A DNA stretch of 64,000 bases from Synergistaceae bacterium (GCA_017540085.1 JAFYBQ010000039.1:1-64000), one strand, 5' to 3'. Shown: positions 35,101 to 43,655, counted from the stretch's first letter. The notes: generated by a model not told the origin, from the sequence alone. A program made the numbers and translations.

Positions 35101-35601
35101 CTAAATTTTGGCCTTGTACCTGCTTGCGTGTTCCTGAATCTCATCGCGGACTTCAACGGGGTGAAGGATTCCCGGAGCGATTATTTCCTCGCGGCCTGTT
35201 CCTGACGAGGCTATTATGATGTCGCCGATGCCTAAAATTTTCTGCATGAGCGTCTGTTTTACCTCGATATGCTCAATGTTCATAAGGCCGATTTCAATCG
35301 ACTTGCTGAAATCCGAGCTGAACGGCTTCAGAGGGCTTAACTCTGAGAATGATACTTCCTGATCCGAGGGCTTTTCGGGGTTATCTTTGAGCGTGAGAGA
35401 TATTGTCATGCGCTTCACGAGAATGTAAAGCACAATGAGAACATCAACAGCGGCGGCGGCGTACCATATCCATTTACACCAGTCCGCGCCGGGGTTGTAA
35501 TGATTCACTACCCATGCCAGCACGAGAATCAGAATCACGAGAAGCCACAGCTTGTAGAACCCTCTTTTTGCGGGCTTGTATGTCCTGTAGAACGGTTCCA
35601 T
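35101..35601 (-). CDS. Membrane protein with bacterial PH-like domain
   Basis: A 166-residue protein with two adjacent membrane helices (about 18-34 and 43-62) and a C-terminal domain of the bPH_2/YdbT-like type. The core of that domain reads SIEIGLMNIEHIEVKQTLMQKILGIGDIIIASSG, the typical strand pattern after which a charged helix closes the domain. Such proteins are cytoplasmic-face membrane proteins of largely unknown function, some involved in envelope stress. The gene stands alone, convergent with the kinase gene and divergent from the ABC permease. A TATAAT on the minus strand (35659-35654) may be its -10. Confidence 0.7.
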   Translation of the reverse strand: MEPFYRTYKPAKRGFYKLWLLVILILVLAWVVNHYNPGADWCKWIWYAAAAVDVLIVLYILVKRMTISLTLKDNPEKPSDQEVSFSELSPLKPFSSDFSKSIEIGLMNIEHIEVKQTLMQKILGIGDIIIASSGTGREEIIAPGILHPVEVRDEIQEHASRYKAKI

Positions 35602-35687
35602 GATGATAATAATTCCTCCCTTTGTCGCGTGAAAATTTCAGTTAGCGTTTGACATTATAGCATTTATTTTTCTCACCCTCCATGAAG

Positions 35688-35750
35688 CCCCCCTGCCCCC
35701 CCTAAGTTAGGGGGGACACGGCTTGCCGAGGGGGGGTAACACCTCACACA
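35688..35750. repeat. Dispersed palindromic GC-rich repeat, copy 3
   Basis: It has the same layout and nearly the same sequence as the copy at 4932-4996: C-run, CTAAGTTAG, G-run, CGGCTTGCCG hairpin, G-run, TAACACCTCACA. It sits between two divergent genes; the remainder of the 215 bp spacer has TATAAT at 35776-35781, a possible -10 for the ABC permease. Confidence 0.85.
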
Positions 35751-35816
35751 CAAAATACAACATGGAAGAGTAATCTATAATGGCAGGAAAATTTTTCGCA
35801 CGGAGGATTTTTGCTG

Positions 35817-37037
35817 ATGGAAATAATAAAGACGGCACTGCGTTCCCTTCTCAGCAACCGTACGCGCTCACTTCTGACAATGCTGGGAATAATAATCGGA
35901 GTCGGCGCGGTAATCACAATGGTAGCAATAGGACGAGGCGCAGCACAACAGGTAGAAAGCGCGTTAGCCGGGTTCGGGTCAAATATGCTAATCGTAATGC
36001 CTGCTCCGCCTAATTCGACAGGCGCGAGAGGGGCGGCGGGTTCCGGGCAGTCATTGACGCTTGAAGATTCGTATGCGCTTGCGGAACAAACATTTTCCAT
36101 CGCAAGGACAGCCCCGGAGGTCAGCACGTCAGCGCAGGTGATTTACGGAAATTCTAACTGGAACACAAGCGTTACAGGCAGTACGCCGGATATATTGCAG
36201 GTGCGTAACTGGTCAATGGCAAGCGGGGCGATGTTCACGGAGCAGGATGTGAGGAGCGGCGCGAAAGTCTGCGTGATTGGCCAGACAGTAGCGAGGGAAT
36301 TATTCGGATATTCTGACCCTGTAGGCATAACGATACGAATCAAGAGCGTGCCTTTCCGAATCGCAGGGATGACGACAAAGAAGGGCGCAAACTCCTGGGG
36401 GCAGGATCAGGATGATTTCATTCTCGTCCCGGTAACGACAGCACAGCGGCGGCTTTCGAGGGCGGGAACGAGAGTCGACACAGTGAGGCGGATAAACGTT
36501 CAGGCAAAGGACAAAGACTCGGTGTCATCTGCGGAAAAAGAAATAATATCCCTTCTCCGGCAGAGACACAAACTTACGGACGGAGTCGAGAATGATTTTA
36601 ACGTCCGCAACATGACCGAGGTACAAGAGAGCATGGCCAGCACCGCAAATGTGATGAGCATGTTACTGGGCGCAGTCGCGTCAATCTCTCTTCTTGTCGG
36701 CGGAATAGGCATCATGAACATCATGCTTGTGTCGGTCAGCGAACGTACCCGCGAGATAGGCATACGCATGGCCGTGGGCGCGAGGCCGTCAAATGTGCGC
36801 GTCCAATTTCTGACGGAAGCAGTAGTGTTATCACTTCTCGGAGGGGCTATAGGGATTTCGCTGGGCGTGGGAGTGTCGAAAGCTGTAACGGCGTTTGTCG
36901 GCTGGGCTACGATAATTTCCGGGCAGTCGATAATAGTCGCGGCGGGGTTCTCTGCGTTTATCGGGATATTGTTCGGTTTCTGGCCTGCGTGGAAAGCGTC
37001 AAATCTTGATCCCATTGACGCACTGAGGACGGAATAG
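35817..37037 (+). CDS. ABC transporter permease, MacB/FtsX type
   Basis: A 406-residue permease of the MacB type. One membrane helix near residue 20 is followed by a large periplasmic MacB_PCD domain (about 40-270) and a C-terminal FtsX domain with three helices. The latter has GGIGIMNIMLVSVSERTREIGIRMAVGA, the segment that contacts the ATPase. Family members drive lipoprotein, peptide or drug export by mechanotransmission. No ATPase or MacA-like adaptor gene is next to it, so the partner must be encoded elsewhere. ATG 35817 lies 10 bases after GGAGG; a TTG two codons earlier is less well spaced. Confidence 0.88.
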   Translation: MEIIKTALRSLLSNRTRSLLTMLGIIIGVGAVITMVAIGRGAAQQVESALAGFGSNMLIVMPAPPNSTGARGAAGSGQSLTLEDSYALAEQTFSIARTAPEVSTSAQVIYGNSNWNTSVTGSTPDILQVRNWSMASGAMFTEQDVRSGAKVCVIGQTVARELFGYSDPVGITIRIKSVPFRIAGMTTKKGANSWGQDQDDFILVPVTTAQRRLSRAGTRVDTVRRINVQAKDKDSVSSAEKEIISLLRQRHKLTDGVENDFNVRNMTEVQESMASTANVMSMLLGAVASISLLVGGIGIMNIMLVSVSERTREIGIRMAVGARPSNVRVQFLTEAVVLSLLGGAIGISLGVGVSKAVTAFVGWATIISGQSIIVAAGFSAFIGILFGFWPAWKASNLDPIDALRTE

Positions 37038-37084
37038 CGGACAGGGGACAGGGGAAAGACTCTAATCCCTAGTCCCTAATCCCT
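37038..37084. repeat. Low-complexity direct and inverted repeats between convergent genes
   Basis: GACAGGGGACAGGGGA is followed by CTAATCCCTAGTCCCTAATC and CCTG. The CAGGG and CCCTG units can pair, so the stretch may act as a weak bidirectional terminator between the permease and dnaB. The first bases after the stop (TAGCGGACAGG) are the same as those following the hybrid kinase stop at 34993. Confidence 0.5.
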
Positions 37085-37085
37085 G

Positions 37086-38447
37086 CTACATTCCCGGCAT
37101 GTCATTGGCGTAATCCCTGAAGCGCGTATATTCACGCTCAAAGGTCAGGTGAAAGACTCCCGTGCTGCCGTTGCGGTTCTTTGCGACTCTTATATCGGCC
37201 TTGCTGTTTGCGGTGTCGTTGTTCTCGTTCTCGCTGTAATAATCCTCCCTGAACATCAGCAGCACTAAATCTGCGTCCTGCTCAATCGCGCCGGAGTCCC
37301 GGAGGTCTGAAAGCTGCGGCTTCTTCTCATTCCGAGACTCGACAGCCCGCGACAATTGCGACAAAGCTATGACGGGGCATTTCATTTCCCTTGCGGCGGC
37401 CTTAAGCATTCGCGAAATGTCTGATACTTCCTGCTGACGGCCATCGGTGAGTCTCTTTTCGCCCGAACTCATCAATTGAAGGTAGTCCACAATCACAAGC
37501 GACAAATCCGGGTAACGTGTCTTGAAACGTCTGCACCTTGTGCGGAAATCTACGGCTGTGAGGCTTGAGTCGTCATTGATGAAGATATTGCGCTGTGCGA
37601 GAATGCTACATGCTTCCCGGACGCGCTGAAAGTCATCAGTGTCAAAAGCTCCCTTGCTCAACAGTGAGAGGTTCACGCTTGCTTCTGCTGAAAGCATACG
37701 CATGACGAGCTGTTCTGCGGGCATTTCGAGACTGAATATCAGAACGGGGCGGTTTGCGCTTCCCCCTCCGAACTGTGCGATGTTCACGGCGAAAGCGGTC
37801 TTACCCATTGACGGACGAGCCGCGATAATGTTAAGGCTTCCGGGCTGTAGCCCCCCGGTGTAGCTGTCTAGGTCTGCGAATCCTGTAGGGTAGCCCGATG
37901 TCTTGTTGTCATTCTGCCTGTAACGCTCTTCAACGTCAACAAAAACAGGGCTGATTATGTCTTTCACGTGGCGGAAGTCTGTCGAGCTTTTGTTCTCGGC
38001 TGCCTCAAAGATTAATTTCTCTGCATGTTCTACGATTTCGGGGACTGACAGCGAATTGTTCACGGACATTCCCCGGATAGCGTCGCCCACAAGCAATAAT
38101 TTCCTTCTCACGGCGTTTTCGCGGACGATTCCGGCGTGATATATGACGTTGGCTGTAGTTGTAACGTTGTGAACGAGTCCGGCGAAATATGCCTGACCTC
38201 CGAGCGGCTCAAGCTCCCCGCGTGAGTCAAGCTCAATCTGAACCGTAACAATATCCGCAGGCTTGTCGGCCATGTACATAGCTGAGAGGACTTCATACAC
38301 TTTTCTGTTGTCTGGGCTGTAGAAGTCTTCTGGCTTCAGAATCTCGATTGCGCTTCCGAGAGCTTCTTTTGACAGGAGGCAGGAGCCTAACACAGCGCGC
38401 TCCGCGTCGGGGCTGTTCGGGGGCTGAAGGCTGTAATCAGGAGTCAT
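37086..38447 (-). CDS. dnaB: Replicative DNA helicase DnaB
   Basis: A 453-residue hexameric replication-fork helicase. The N-terminal DnaB_N domain starts PPNSPDAERAVLGSCLLS. The RecA-like C-terminal domain has Walker A ARPSMGKTAFAVNIA near residue 210, the SLEMP segment, Walker B LVIVDYLQLM, LSQLSRAVE and the arginine-finger region RDSGAIEQDADLV. No intein interrupts the Walker region, unlike in many bacteria. The start overlaps the end of rplI by 4 bases (ATGA), so the two are translationally coupled in the common rplI-dnaB order. Confidence 0.97.
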   Translation of the reverse strand: MTPDYSLQPPNSPDAERAVLGSCLLSKEALGSAIEILKPEDFYSPDNRKVYEVLSAMYMADKPADIVTVQIELDSRGELEPLGGQAYFAGLVHNVTTTANVIYHAGIVRENAVRRKLLLVGDAIRGMSVNNSLSVPEIVEHAEKLIFEAAENKSSTDFRHVKDIISPVFVDVEERYRQNDNKTSGYPTGFADLDSYTGGLQPGSLNIIAARPSMGKTAFAVNIAQFGGGSANRPVLIFSLEMPAEQLVMRMLSAEASVNLSLLSKGAFDTDDFQRVREACSILAQRNIFINDDSSLTAVDFRTRCRRFKTRYPDLSLVIVDYLQLMSSGEKRLTDGRQQEVSDISRMLKAAAREMKCPVIALSQLSRAVESRNEKKPQLSDLRDSGAIEQDADLVLLMFREDYYSENENNDTANSKADIRVAKNRNGSTGVFHLTFEREYTRFRDYANDMPGM

Positions 38448-38893
38448 GACACCTTCACGGAGAGGGTCATATCACACTGAATGCCGGGGTAAAGTTTGAG
38501 CGAGACGGGGAAATTTCCGGGCTGCTTAATTGTGTCGTCAAGTTTGATGTTGCGTTTGTCGAAATCTTTGAGGCCGTGCTGTGATTCGAGGGCTTCGGCG
38601 ACCTGCGCCGCTGTAATGCTGCCGAATAATTTTCCGTTCTCGCCTGCTTTGCCTTCAACTGTTACGGATTTCCCCTGAAGTTTTTTGCGGAGGGACTCTG
38701 CTTCTGCGCGGAGTTTTTCGTCTTTGGCTTTGAGTCTTGCCTGCTCGTTTTTCCATTCATTGAGCTTTCCGGGTGTCGCCTCGATTGCGAGTCCTTTGGG
38801 AATAAGGAAGTTTCTTGCGTGTCCGTCGCTTACGTCAACAAGTGATCCTGCCTTGCCTAATTTTGATACGTCTGATTTCAGTATTACCTTCAT
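38444..38893 (-). CDS. rplI: 50S ribosomal protein L9
   Basis: The complete 149-residue L9, a large-subunit protein bridging rRNA domains. It begins MKVILKSDVSKLGKAGSLVDVSDGHARNFLIPKGLA, the L9 signature, and has the long charged connecting helix followed by the C-terminal domain. The ribosome site is GAAGGGAG. It overlaps dnaB by 4 bp and follows the small Cys-rich membrane peptide gene by 41 bp. Confidence 0.97.
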   Translation of the reverse strand: MKVILKSDVSKLGKAGSLVDVSDGHARNFLIPKGLAIEATPGKLNEWKNEQARLKAKDEKLRAEAESLRKKLQGKSVTVEGKAGENGKLFGSITAAQVAEALESQHGLKDFDKRNIKLDDTIKQPGNFPVSLKLYPGIQCDMTLSVKVS

Positions 38894-38934
38894 GAAAATT
38901 TATCTCCCTTCTCAAAATTAACCCGCAAATAATA

Positions 38935-39063
38935 TCACGTCCGAGTCCTGCAGGGGTGTCGGCATTCGCGGCAGTTGTGGGCGCAGTGCCTTTCACGGTG
39001 AATATACTTCAGCGCAAAATATATCCCGGCAATAATCAGCAGGCCGAAAATTATCTGTGTCAT
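38935..39063 (-). CDS. 42-residue Cys-rich membrane micro-protein
   Basis: This gene is too short for most automatic calls. The product begins MTQIIFGLLIIAGIYFALKY, a single N-terminal membrane helix, and ends in a basic, His- and Cys-rich tail with Cys27, Cys31, Cys34 and Cys38 (CxxxCxxCxxxC). The layout resembles proteins annotated as FeoB-associated Cys-rich membrane proteins, although no feoB is present here. A strong AGGAGGAATAA ribosome site lies 10 bases before the ATG, and the site begins at the stop codon of the zapA-like gene, so the genes are an operon. A metal- or Fe-S-binding tail is plausible but untested. Confidence 0.7.
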   Translation of the reverse strand: MTQIIFGLLIIAGIYFALKYIHRERHCAHNCRECRHPCRTRT

Positions 39064-39078
39064 CAAAATTATTCCTCC

Positions 39079-39333
39079 TCAGTTTTCGCTGTCTATGCGT
39101 TCAACAACCTTCCTCAGCTTTTCGCTCACGCTGTCGAGACTGTAAGCAAGTTTCAGACACGTAAGCATTAACATATCTTCCTGAGTCGCACCCTTTATTA
39201 TTTCCCCGCAAGCCTCATCAATTAATGCCTTTATCCTGTCGATCTCTTCATTCTCAAGCGGGGTATGTATCGTGTAGCTTCCTTTTCCGATTGTGAGAAA
39301 TACATCGCGTGAAGTTCTCATGTCATCCATCAC
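39079..39333 (-). CDS. zapA: ZapA-like cell division protein
   Basis: An 84-residue protein resembling ZapA, which promotes FtsZ ring assembly. The N-terminal strand pair VFLTIGKGSYTIHTPLENEEI and the helix that follows match the family pattern, and MLMLTCLKLAYSLDSVSEKL takes the place of the usual AALNLADEL segment before the C-terminal coil. Position downstream of pheT, as in several Firmicutes, supports the call. It overlaps the upstream coiled-coil gene by 4 bases (ATGA) and is followed by the Cys-rich micro-protein gene. Confidence 0.65.
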   Translation of the reverse strand: MMDDMRTSRDVFLTIGKGSYTIHTPLENEEIDRIKALIDEACGEIIKGATQEDMLMLTCLKLAYSLDSVSEKLRKVVERIDSEN

Positions 39334-39557
39334 CTTATCAGCAGCATATGTTCAAGCCTTGCGATTTTCTCGGAGGCTGAAGCGTTGTCGGCCACGCTGT
39401 TTTGGAACGCCCGCACAAATGCTTTATCATGCTCCTGTGTCCCGTCTGACTTCCTCGCAAGCTCACGGCGCAGAATATCCCGCTCATTCAATAATTGTTC
39501 AACGCGATTCATAATCGTGTCAGCAAAATATTCCGCGTCATTAAGATTCACGGCCAT
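39330..39557 (-). CDS. Small coiled-coil protein upstream of zapA
   Basis: A 75-residue soluble protein with likely coiled-coil segments at about 14-40 (TIMNRVEQLLNERDILRREL) and 62-75. I do not recognise a family. Its size and helical character, and its coupling to a zapA-like gene by a 4-base overlap, make a ZapB-like division-site partner conceivable, but sequence similarity to ZapB is not evident. GAGAGGTGAT precedes the ATG; this site lies inside a hairpin that also looks like the pheT terminator. Confidence 0.6.
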   Translation of the reverse strand: MAVNLNDAEYFADTIMNRVEQLLNERDILRRELARKSDGTQEHDKAFVRAFQNSVADNASASEKIARLEHMLLIR

Positions 39558-39596
39558 AAAAAAATCACCTCTCCGCTAATTGTAACAGAGGGGTGA
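39557..39596 (-). terminator. Terminator-like hairpin after pheT, overlapping a ribosome site
   Basis: On the minus strand CCTCT and AGAGG form a stem around a 14-base loop, followed by TGATTTTTTT and then directly the ATG of the coiled-coil gene. The right arm is part of that gene's ribosome site. Besides ending pheT transcripts it could limit expression of the downstream genes. Confidence 0.5.
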
Positions 39597-39614
39597 TAAT
39601 CTGTATGCTCTATC

Positions 39615-42032
39615 CTAGCGCACTACGTAGCCTTTTGCCTTCAACGATTCGCGCACACCGTTGTGCAATGTCTCTACTTCCTCAACGGTTAATGTTTTTG
39701 TCTGTGAACGGTAGCTCAGACTGTAAGCAAGACTCCTGAATCCGTCCGGGATTCCTTTTCCCGCGTAAATGTCAAACAGCCTCAATGACTCCAGCGTAAT
39801 ATCACTTCCCGAATCTTTCACGCACTGCCGAATGTCGCGCATAACATCATCATTGCTCTTTGTGTCGGCGACAAGAAGCGAAATATCCCGGAATGACGCA
39901 GGGAATGAACTTGCAGGAGTGAACGCGGGCTTGCGGCTCTCAGTCAGCCCCGTAACATCAATCTCGAACACATACACGCCCGAAACATCAAGCTCCTGCT
40001 CTATCGCGGGCTTCAGTCTTCCTGCGTAACCGATTTTCACGCCGTCAGCAAAAATATCCGCCGTCTGTCCTGCGTGCATGAAATTCTCATGGCCGGAAAC
40101 AAATTCGACCCTGTATCCCCTTGCAGTAATCAGCGACTCAATATCTGCCTTTATGCTGTAGAAATCCTCACTGCGATTCCCAGAAGGCGAGCGCGTATCG
40201 ACTCCGCTGAAGATGAGTCCGGCGACATGTTCCGGCTCAGTGTGAGATGATTCGCCGTCCATGAGGAAGACTCGCCCCTGCTCAAAGATTCTCACGGGTT
40301 CGCGCCAACCTGAAGTAATGCTGACTTTGAGGCCCTCAATAAGTCCGGGCAATAGAGTCGTTCTCATTGACATTTGGTCGCGGCTGATAGGGTTTGAGAT
40401 TGTGAGGGGCTTTGCGCGAACATCATCGGGACTCAGCCTCAGCTTTTCGGGGAAATCTTCAGGCAGGAAGCTGTACGTTAATACTTCCGTGTAGCCTCTT
40501 GGGATTAGGGTATTGCGTACGAATCCCGCGAGCCTCATAGAGTCGCCGATGTCGGCGCGCTTGGGCATTTCGCCGGGGAGCCTCTCTTCTGTGTCGTTGT
40601 AGCCTCTGAACCGCCCGATTTCCTCTATGAGGTCTTCCTCTATCGTTATGTCGGGTCTTGATGACGGCGGCATGAAAACGCGGGAGTCTCCGTTGTCTTT
40701 CACCTGAGAGATTCCGAAACCGTCAAGAATTTTTGCGGCCTCGCTCATGTTGTCCCACGAAAGATATACAGATAACTTTTTGCGGGTGAGTGTTACGGGC
40801 TTGGGTTCGTGAATGTCATTCTCGGCGGATAACGGCTTGTAACCGACCTCAGCCCCGCACCAGTCGCGAATGAGAGTCGCCGCGGCCATGAGGGCGGATT
40901 TGCTCAAAGCGGGGTCAACAGTCCGCGAGAATCTGAACGCCGCCTCCGAGTTTATGCCGAGCCTGCGTGAAGTATGTCCGACTCTTACGGGTGAGAAGCT
41001 CGCGCTCTCAATGACGATTATTGTTGTGTCGGGATTAATGCCGGTCTGCTCTCCGCCCATTACACCCGCGAGGGCTATTGCTTCCCCTCCTGAAGTAATC
41101 AGCATGTCGCGTTCGGTCAATGCGCGGTCTTTTCCGTCAAGAGTCATCATATGCTCGCCTTCATGGGCTGCCCTCACGGTAATTTCTCTTGCGGGCAACG
41201 TGTTAAGGTCAAAAGCGTGAAGGGGCTGGCCTAACATGAGCATGACATAGTTCGTTACGTCGACAGCGTTATTTATCGGCCTCATTCCCAAGTGGGCAAG
41301 GTCAATTTTTGCGGTCAGCGGAGAGTCAGAAATTTTTGCGCCTGTCGCAAGTCCCAGCCTGTAAGCGTAACAGCCTTTATCGGGCAATGATATTTTCCCG
41401 AACTCTTCAGACCATTCTTTGTCCTGCTTGAGAGGCCGCAGCCATTCGGGAGTCTTGAGCGTTGATTTGGGATACAAGCCTTTGATTTCACGCGCCATTC
41501 CGAGAAGACTCAGCAAGTCCCCTCTGTTAGGAGTGATTGAGACATCGAGAATGACATCTCCGACATGATAGAGGCTCTCTGCTTTGTCGCCCGGCCTCGC
41601 GTCATTCGGAAGGATTAAGAGTCCCGATGGATCATCAACATCATGAAGCCCAAGCTCCTCCGCTGACAGCATCATTCCGTAGCTCATAACGCCGTGAAAA
41701 TCTCTTGTGCCTAACTCCGTCCCGTCAGGCAGGATTGCACCTTCTCCCGCGTAAAATACCATGTCGCCCTTCTTCATGTTCTTTGCGCTGGTAATGCAGA
41801 CGTGAATCCCCGTTCCTGTGTCAAGATGGGCGATGGAATATTTTGCGTCTTTGGGATGGGATTCGAGAGCGTCAATTTTCGCGGCAACGACTCCCTTCAT
41901 TTTTCCGGCGGTGTAAGTAATGCTTTCGACTTCTGAGCCTGAGAGTGTGAGTCTCTCTGCTAGTTCTTCCGGCGTGAGATTCAGCGGCTCAATGTCGATA
42001 AAGTTCCTCAGCAGTTCCCATGACACTAACAT
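39615..42032 (-). CDS. pheT: Phenylalanine--tRNA ligase beta subunit
   Basis: A complete 805-residue beta subunit of the (alpha-beta)2 phenylalanyl-tRNA synthetase. The N-terminal tRNA-binding (EMAP/OB) domain spans about 40-150 and contains DVSITPNRGDLLSLLGMAREI after it. The B3/B4 editing domain is in the middle (about 210-380), and B5 follows. The C-terminal anticodon-binding FDX-ACB domain starts PASFRDISLLV near residue 710. It overlaps pheS by 7 bp and ends a ribosomal / synthetase transcript. Confidence 0.97.
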   Translation of the reverse strand: MLVSWELLRNFIDIEPLNLTPEELAERLTLSGSEVESITYTAGKMKGVVAAKIDALESHPKDAKYSIAHLDTGTGIHVCITSAKNMKKGDMVFYAGEGAILPDGTELGTRDFHGVMSYGMMLSAEELGLHDVDDPSGLLILPNDARPGDKAESLYHVGDVILDVSITPNRGDLLSLLGMAREIKGLYPKSTLKTPEWLRPLKQDKEWSEEFGKISLPDKGCYAYRLGLATGAKISDSPLTAKIDLAHLGMRPINNAVDVTNYVMLMLGQPLHAFDLNTLPAREITVRAAHEGEHMMTLDGKDRALTERDMLITSGGEAIALAGVMGGEQTGINPDTTIIVIESASFSPVRVGHTSRRLGINSEAAFRFSRTVDPALSKSALMAAATLIRDWCGAEVGYKPLSAENDIHEPKPVTLTRKKLSVYLSWDNMSEAAKILDGFGISQVKDNGDSRVFMPPSSRPDITIEEDLIEEIGRFRGYNDTEERLPGEMPKRADIGDSMRLAGFVRNTLIPRGYTEVLTYSFLPEDFPEKLRLSPDDVRAKPLTISNPISRDQMSMRTTLLPGLIEGLKVSITSGWREPVRIFEQGRVFLMDGESSHTEPEHVAGLIFSGVDTRSPSGNRSEDFYSIKADIESLITARGYRVEFVSGHENFMHAGQTADIFADGVKIGYAGRLKPAIEQELDVSGVYVFEIDVTGLTESRKPAFTPASSFPASFRDISLLVADTKSNDDVMRDIRQCVKDSGSDITLESLRLFDIYAGKGIPDGFRSLAYSLSYRSQTKTLTVEEVETLHNGVRESLKAKGYVVR

Positions 42033-43078
42033 TTTTCCGCACCCCCGAATCCTGACATGAAGTATGAAACATTCCCGTCAAACAGCAAACGCAAATCACC
42101 AATCCCATATTTGAGCATGGCCATACGGTCGAGTCCTATACCGAAAGCGAAGCCGTTATACTCATCGGGGTCAATTTTCCCTGCGCGGATTACATTCGGA
42201 TGTACCATTCCCATGCCTACGACTTCAAGCCAGCCCGTTCCATGACAGACCCTGCAATGCTCATCATGGCCGGAGCATTCTACGCACTCTATATCAAGCT
42301 CCATTGAAGGCTCTGTGAATGGGAAATAGCTTGCCCGGAAACGGTATCGCAGACTCTTCCCGAAAAATGCGTTCAACATTTCCGACATAGTACCCTTCAT
42401 GACGCTGAAAGGTACATTTTTGTCGACTAAGAGTCCCTCCATCTGATTGAACATCGGCGAGTGAGTCGTATCATTGTCACGGCGGTAAACTTTTCCCGGG
42501 CAGACGATTCTCAGGGGCGCACCGTATTTCAGCATTGAGCGAATCTGCACGGGCGATGTGTGAGTCCGCAGTAATGTCCCGTCAGCAAAGTAGAAAGTAT
42601 CCTGCATATCACGCGCCGGGTGCCACGGCGGAACGTTGAGACACTCGAAATTGTAATAGTCCTCTTCAATCTCAGGCCCTGACGCTACGGAATATCCGAG
42701 TCCCTGCATTATGTCGGCAATCTCGTGCATTGTCTGCAAAACGGGATGGAACGCCCCGGAGATTCTGCCCTTTGCGGGGAGTGTTACGTCAATGCGCTGT
42801 GAGATTTCCTGCTTCTCGTTCTCAGCGTCGCGGATTCTTTTTCCGGCCTGCTCTAATTCGTGCTCTATTTCGTCGCGGAGGGTATTAACTTCCTGGCCTG
42901 CTGATTTCCTTTGTTCGGGTGGTAATTTTCCGAGTGAGCGCAGTAATTGCGTGAGTGATCCTTTTTTGCCTGTGAATTTTACGCGGATTTCGTCTAACTC
43001 TTGAAGTGTTGAAGCTCCTGCGAGGGACTCGCGGAATGAATCCCTCACAGTTTTTGCGGTGATATTATCTTCCGTCAT
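42026..43078 (-). CDS. pheS: Phenylalanine--tRNA ligase alpha subunit
   Basis: The 350-residue catalytic subunit. An N-terminal coiled-coil tRNA-binding arm (about 1-85) leads into the class II core with HPVLQTMHEI, motif 2 around VYRRDNDTTHSPMFNQMEGL and motif 3 GFAFGIGLDRMAML. A CxxC...CxxC insert (ECVECSGHDEHCRVCHGTGW) lies before motif 3; such four-Cys, probably zinc-binding, inserts are seen in some bacterial PheS. The start overlaps the rplT stop by one base, and the end overlaps pheT. Confidence 0.97.
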   Translation of the reverse strand: MTEDNITAKTVRDSFRESLAGASTLQELDEIRVKFTGKKGSLTQLLRSLGKLPPEQRKSAGQEVNTLRDEIEHELEQAGKRIRDAENEKQEISQRIDVTLPAKGRISGAFHPVLQTMHEIADIMQGLGYSVASGPEIEEDYYNFECLNVPPWHPARDMQDTFYFADGTLLRTHTSPVQIRSMLKYGAPLRIVCPGKVYRRDNDTTHSPMFNQMEGLLVDKNVPFSVMKGTMSEMLNAFFGKSLRYRFRASYFPFTEPSMELDIECVECSGHDEHCRVCHGTGWLEVVGMGMVHPNVIRAGKIDPDEYNGFAFGIGLDRMAMLKYGIGDLRLLFDGNVSYFMSGFGGAEKC

Positions 43079-43428
43079 TACTTGGCGGCCTTCACTTTTG
43101 CGACTAAATCGCTGAATGCTTTTGCGTCATGTATCGCCATTTCTGACAGCATTTTGCGGTTGAGGGTGATACCTGCTTTCTTCAGGCCGTTCATGAATAC
43201 GCTGTAGCTCATTCCTTCAGCCCTGACTGCCGCGCTGATTCTCGTAATCCATAATTTGCGGAAATCTCTCTTTTTGCGCTTCCTGTCGCCGTATGCCCGT
43301 GAGAGTGCCGCTAAATATGCCTCTCTTGCCCGGCGGTAAACGTTCTTTCGCTGACCCCAGTAGCCTTTTGTTATGCTGAATAACTTTCTGCGCTTGTTGT
43401 TGCTCTGCGACGCGCCTTTTACTCTCAT
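43078..43428 (-). CDS. rplT: 50S ribosomal protein L20
   Basis: A 116-residue L20, an early assembly protein of the large subunit. The basic N-terminal extension and [39 protein letters not shown] are diagnostic. In other bacteria L20 represses its own operon by binding the leader mRNA; the infC leader here has a terminator hairpin that could be part of such control. The stop shares a base with the pheS start. Confidence 0.97.
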   Translation of the reverse strand: MRVKGASQSNNKRRKLFSITKGYWGQRKNVYRRAREAYLAALSRAYGDRKRKKRDFRKLWITRISAAVRAEGMSYSVFMNGLKKAGITLNRKMLSEMAIHDAKAFSDLVAKVKAAK

Positions 43429-43445
43429 TGTGTGTCAGTCCTTTC

Positions 43446-43649
43446 CTAGTCGTAGGGGAGCAAGTGCCTCATCTGCTCGGTGAGTGTTTCTGTTACGTAG
43501 CCTGTTTCCTTGAGGCGGCGCATTCTTGAGGGCTTCTTGTGGACGAGGATGTGAGACCTGCTGCACTTCCTGTATGCGAATTTCCCTGAAGCTGTCTTGA
43601 AGAAACGTTTTTTTGCGCCGGAATGTGATTTCAGTTTCTGCTTGGGCAT
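43446..43649 (-). CDS. rpmI: 50S ribosomal protein L35
   Basis: A 67-residue L35. It starts MPKQKLKSHSGAKKRFFKTASG and has HILVHKKPSRMRRLKETGYV, the family pattern. It lies between infC (6 bp upstream) and rplT (17 bp downstream), the conserved operon order. Confidence 0.97.
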   Translation of the reverse strand: MPKQKLKSHSGAKKRFFKTASGKFAYRKCSRSHILVHKKPSRMRRLKETGYVTETLTEQMRHLLPYD

Positions 43650-43655
43650 TCTGAT

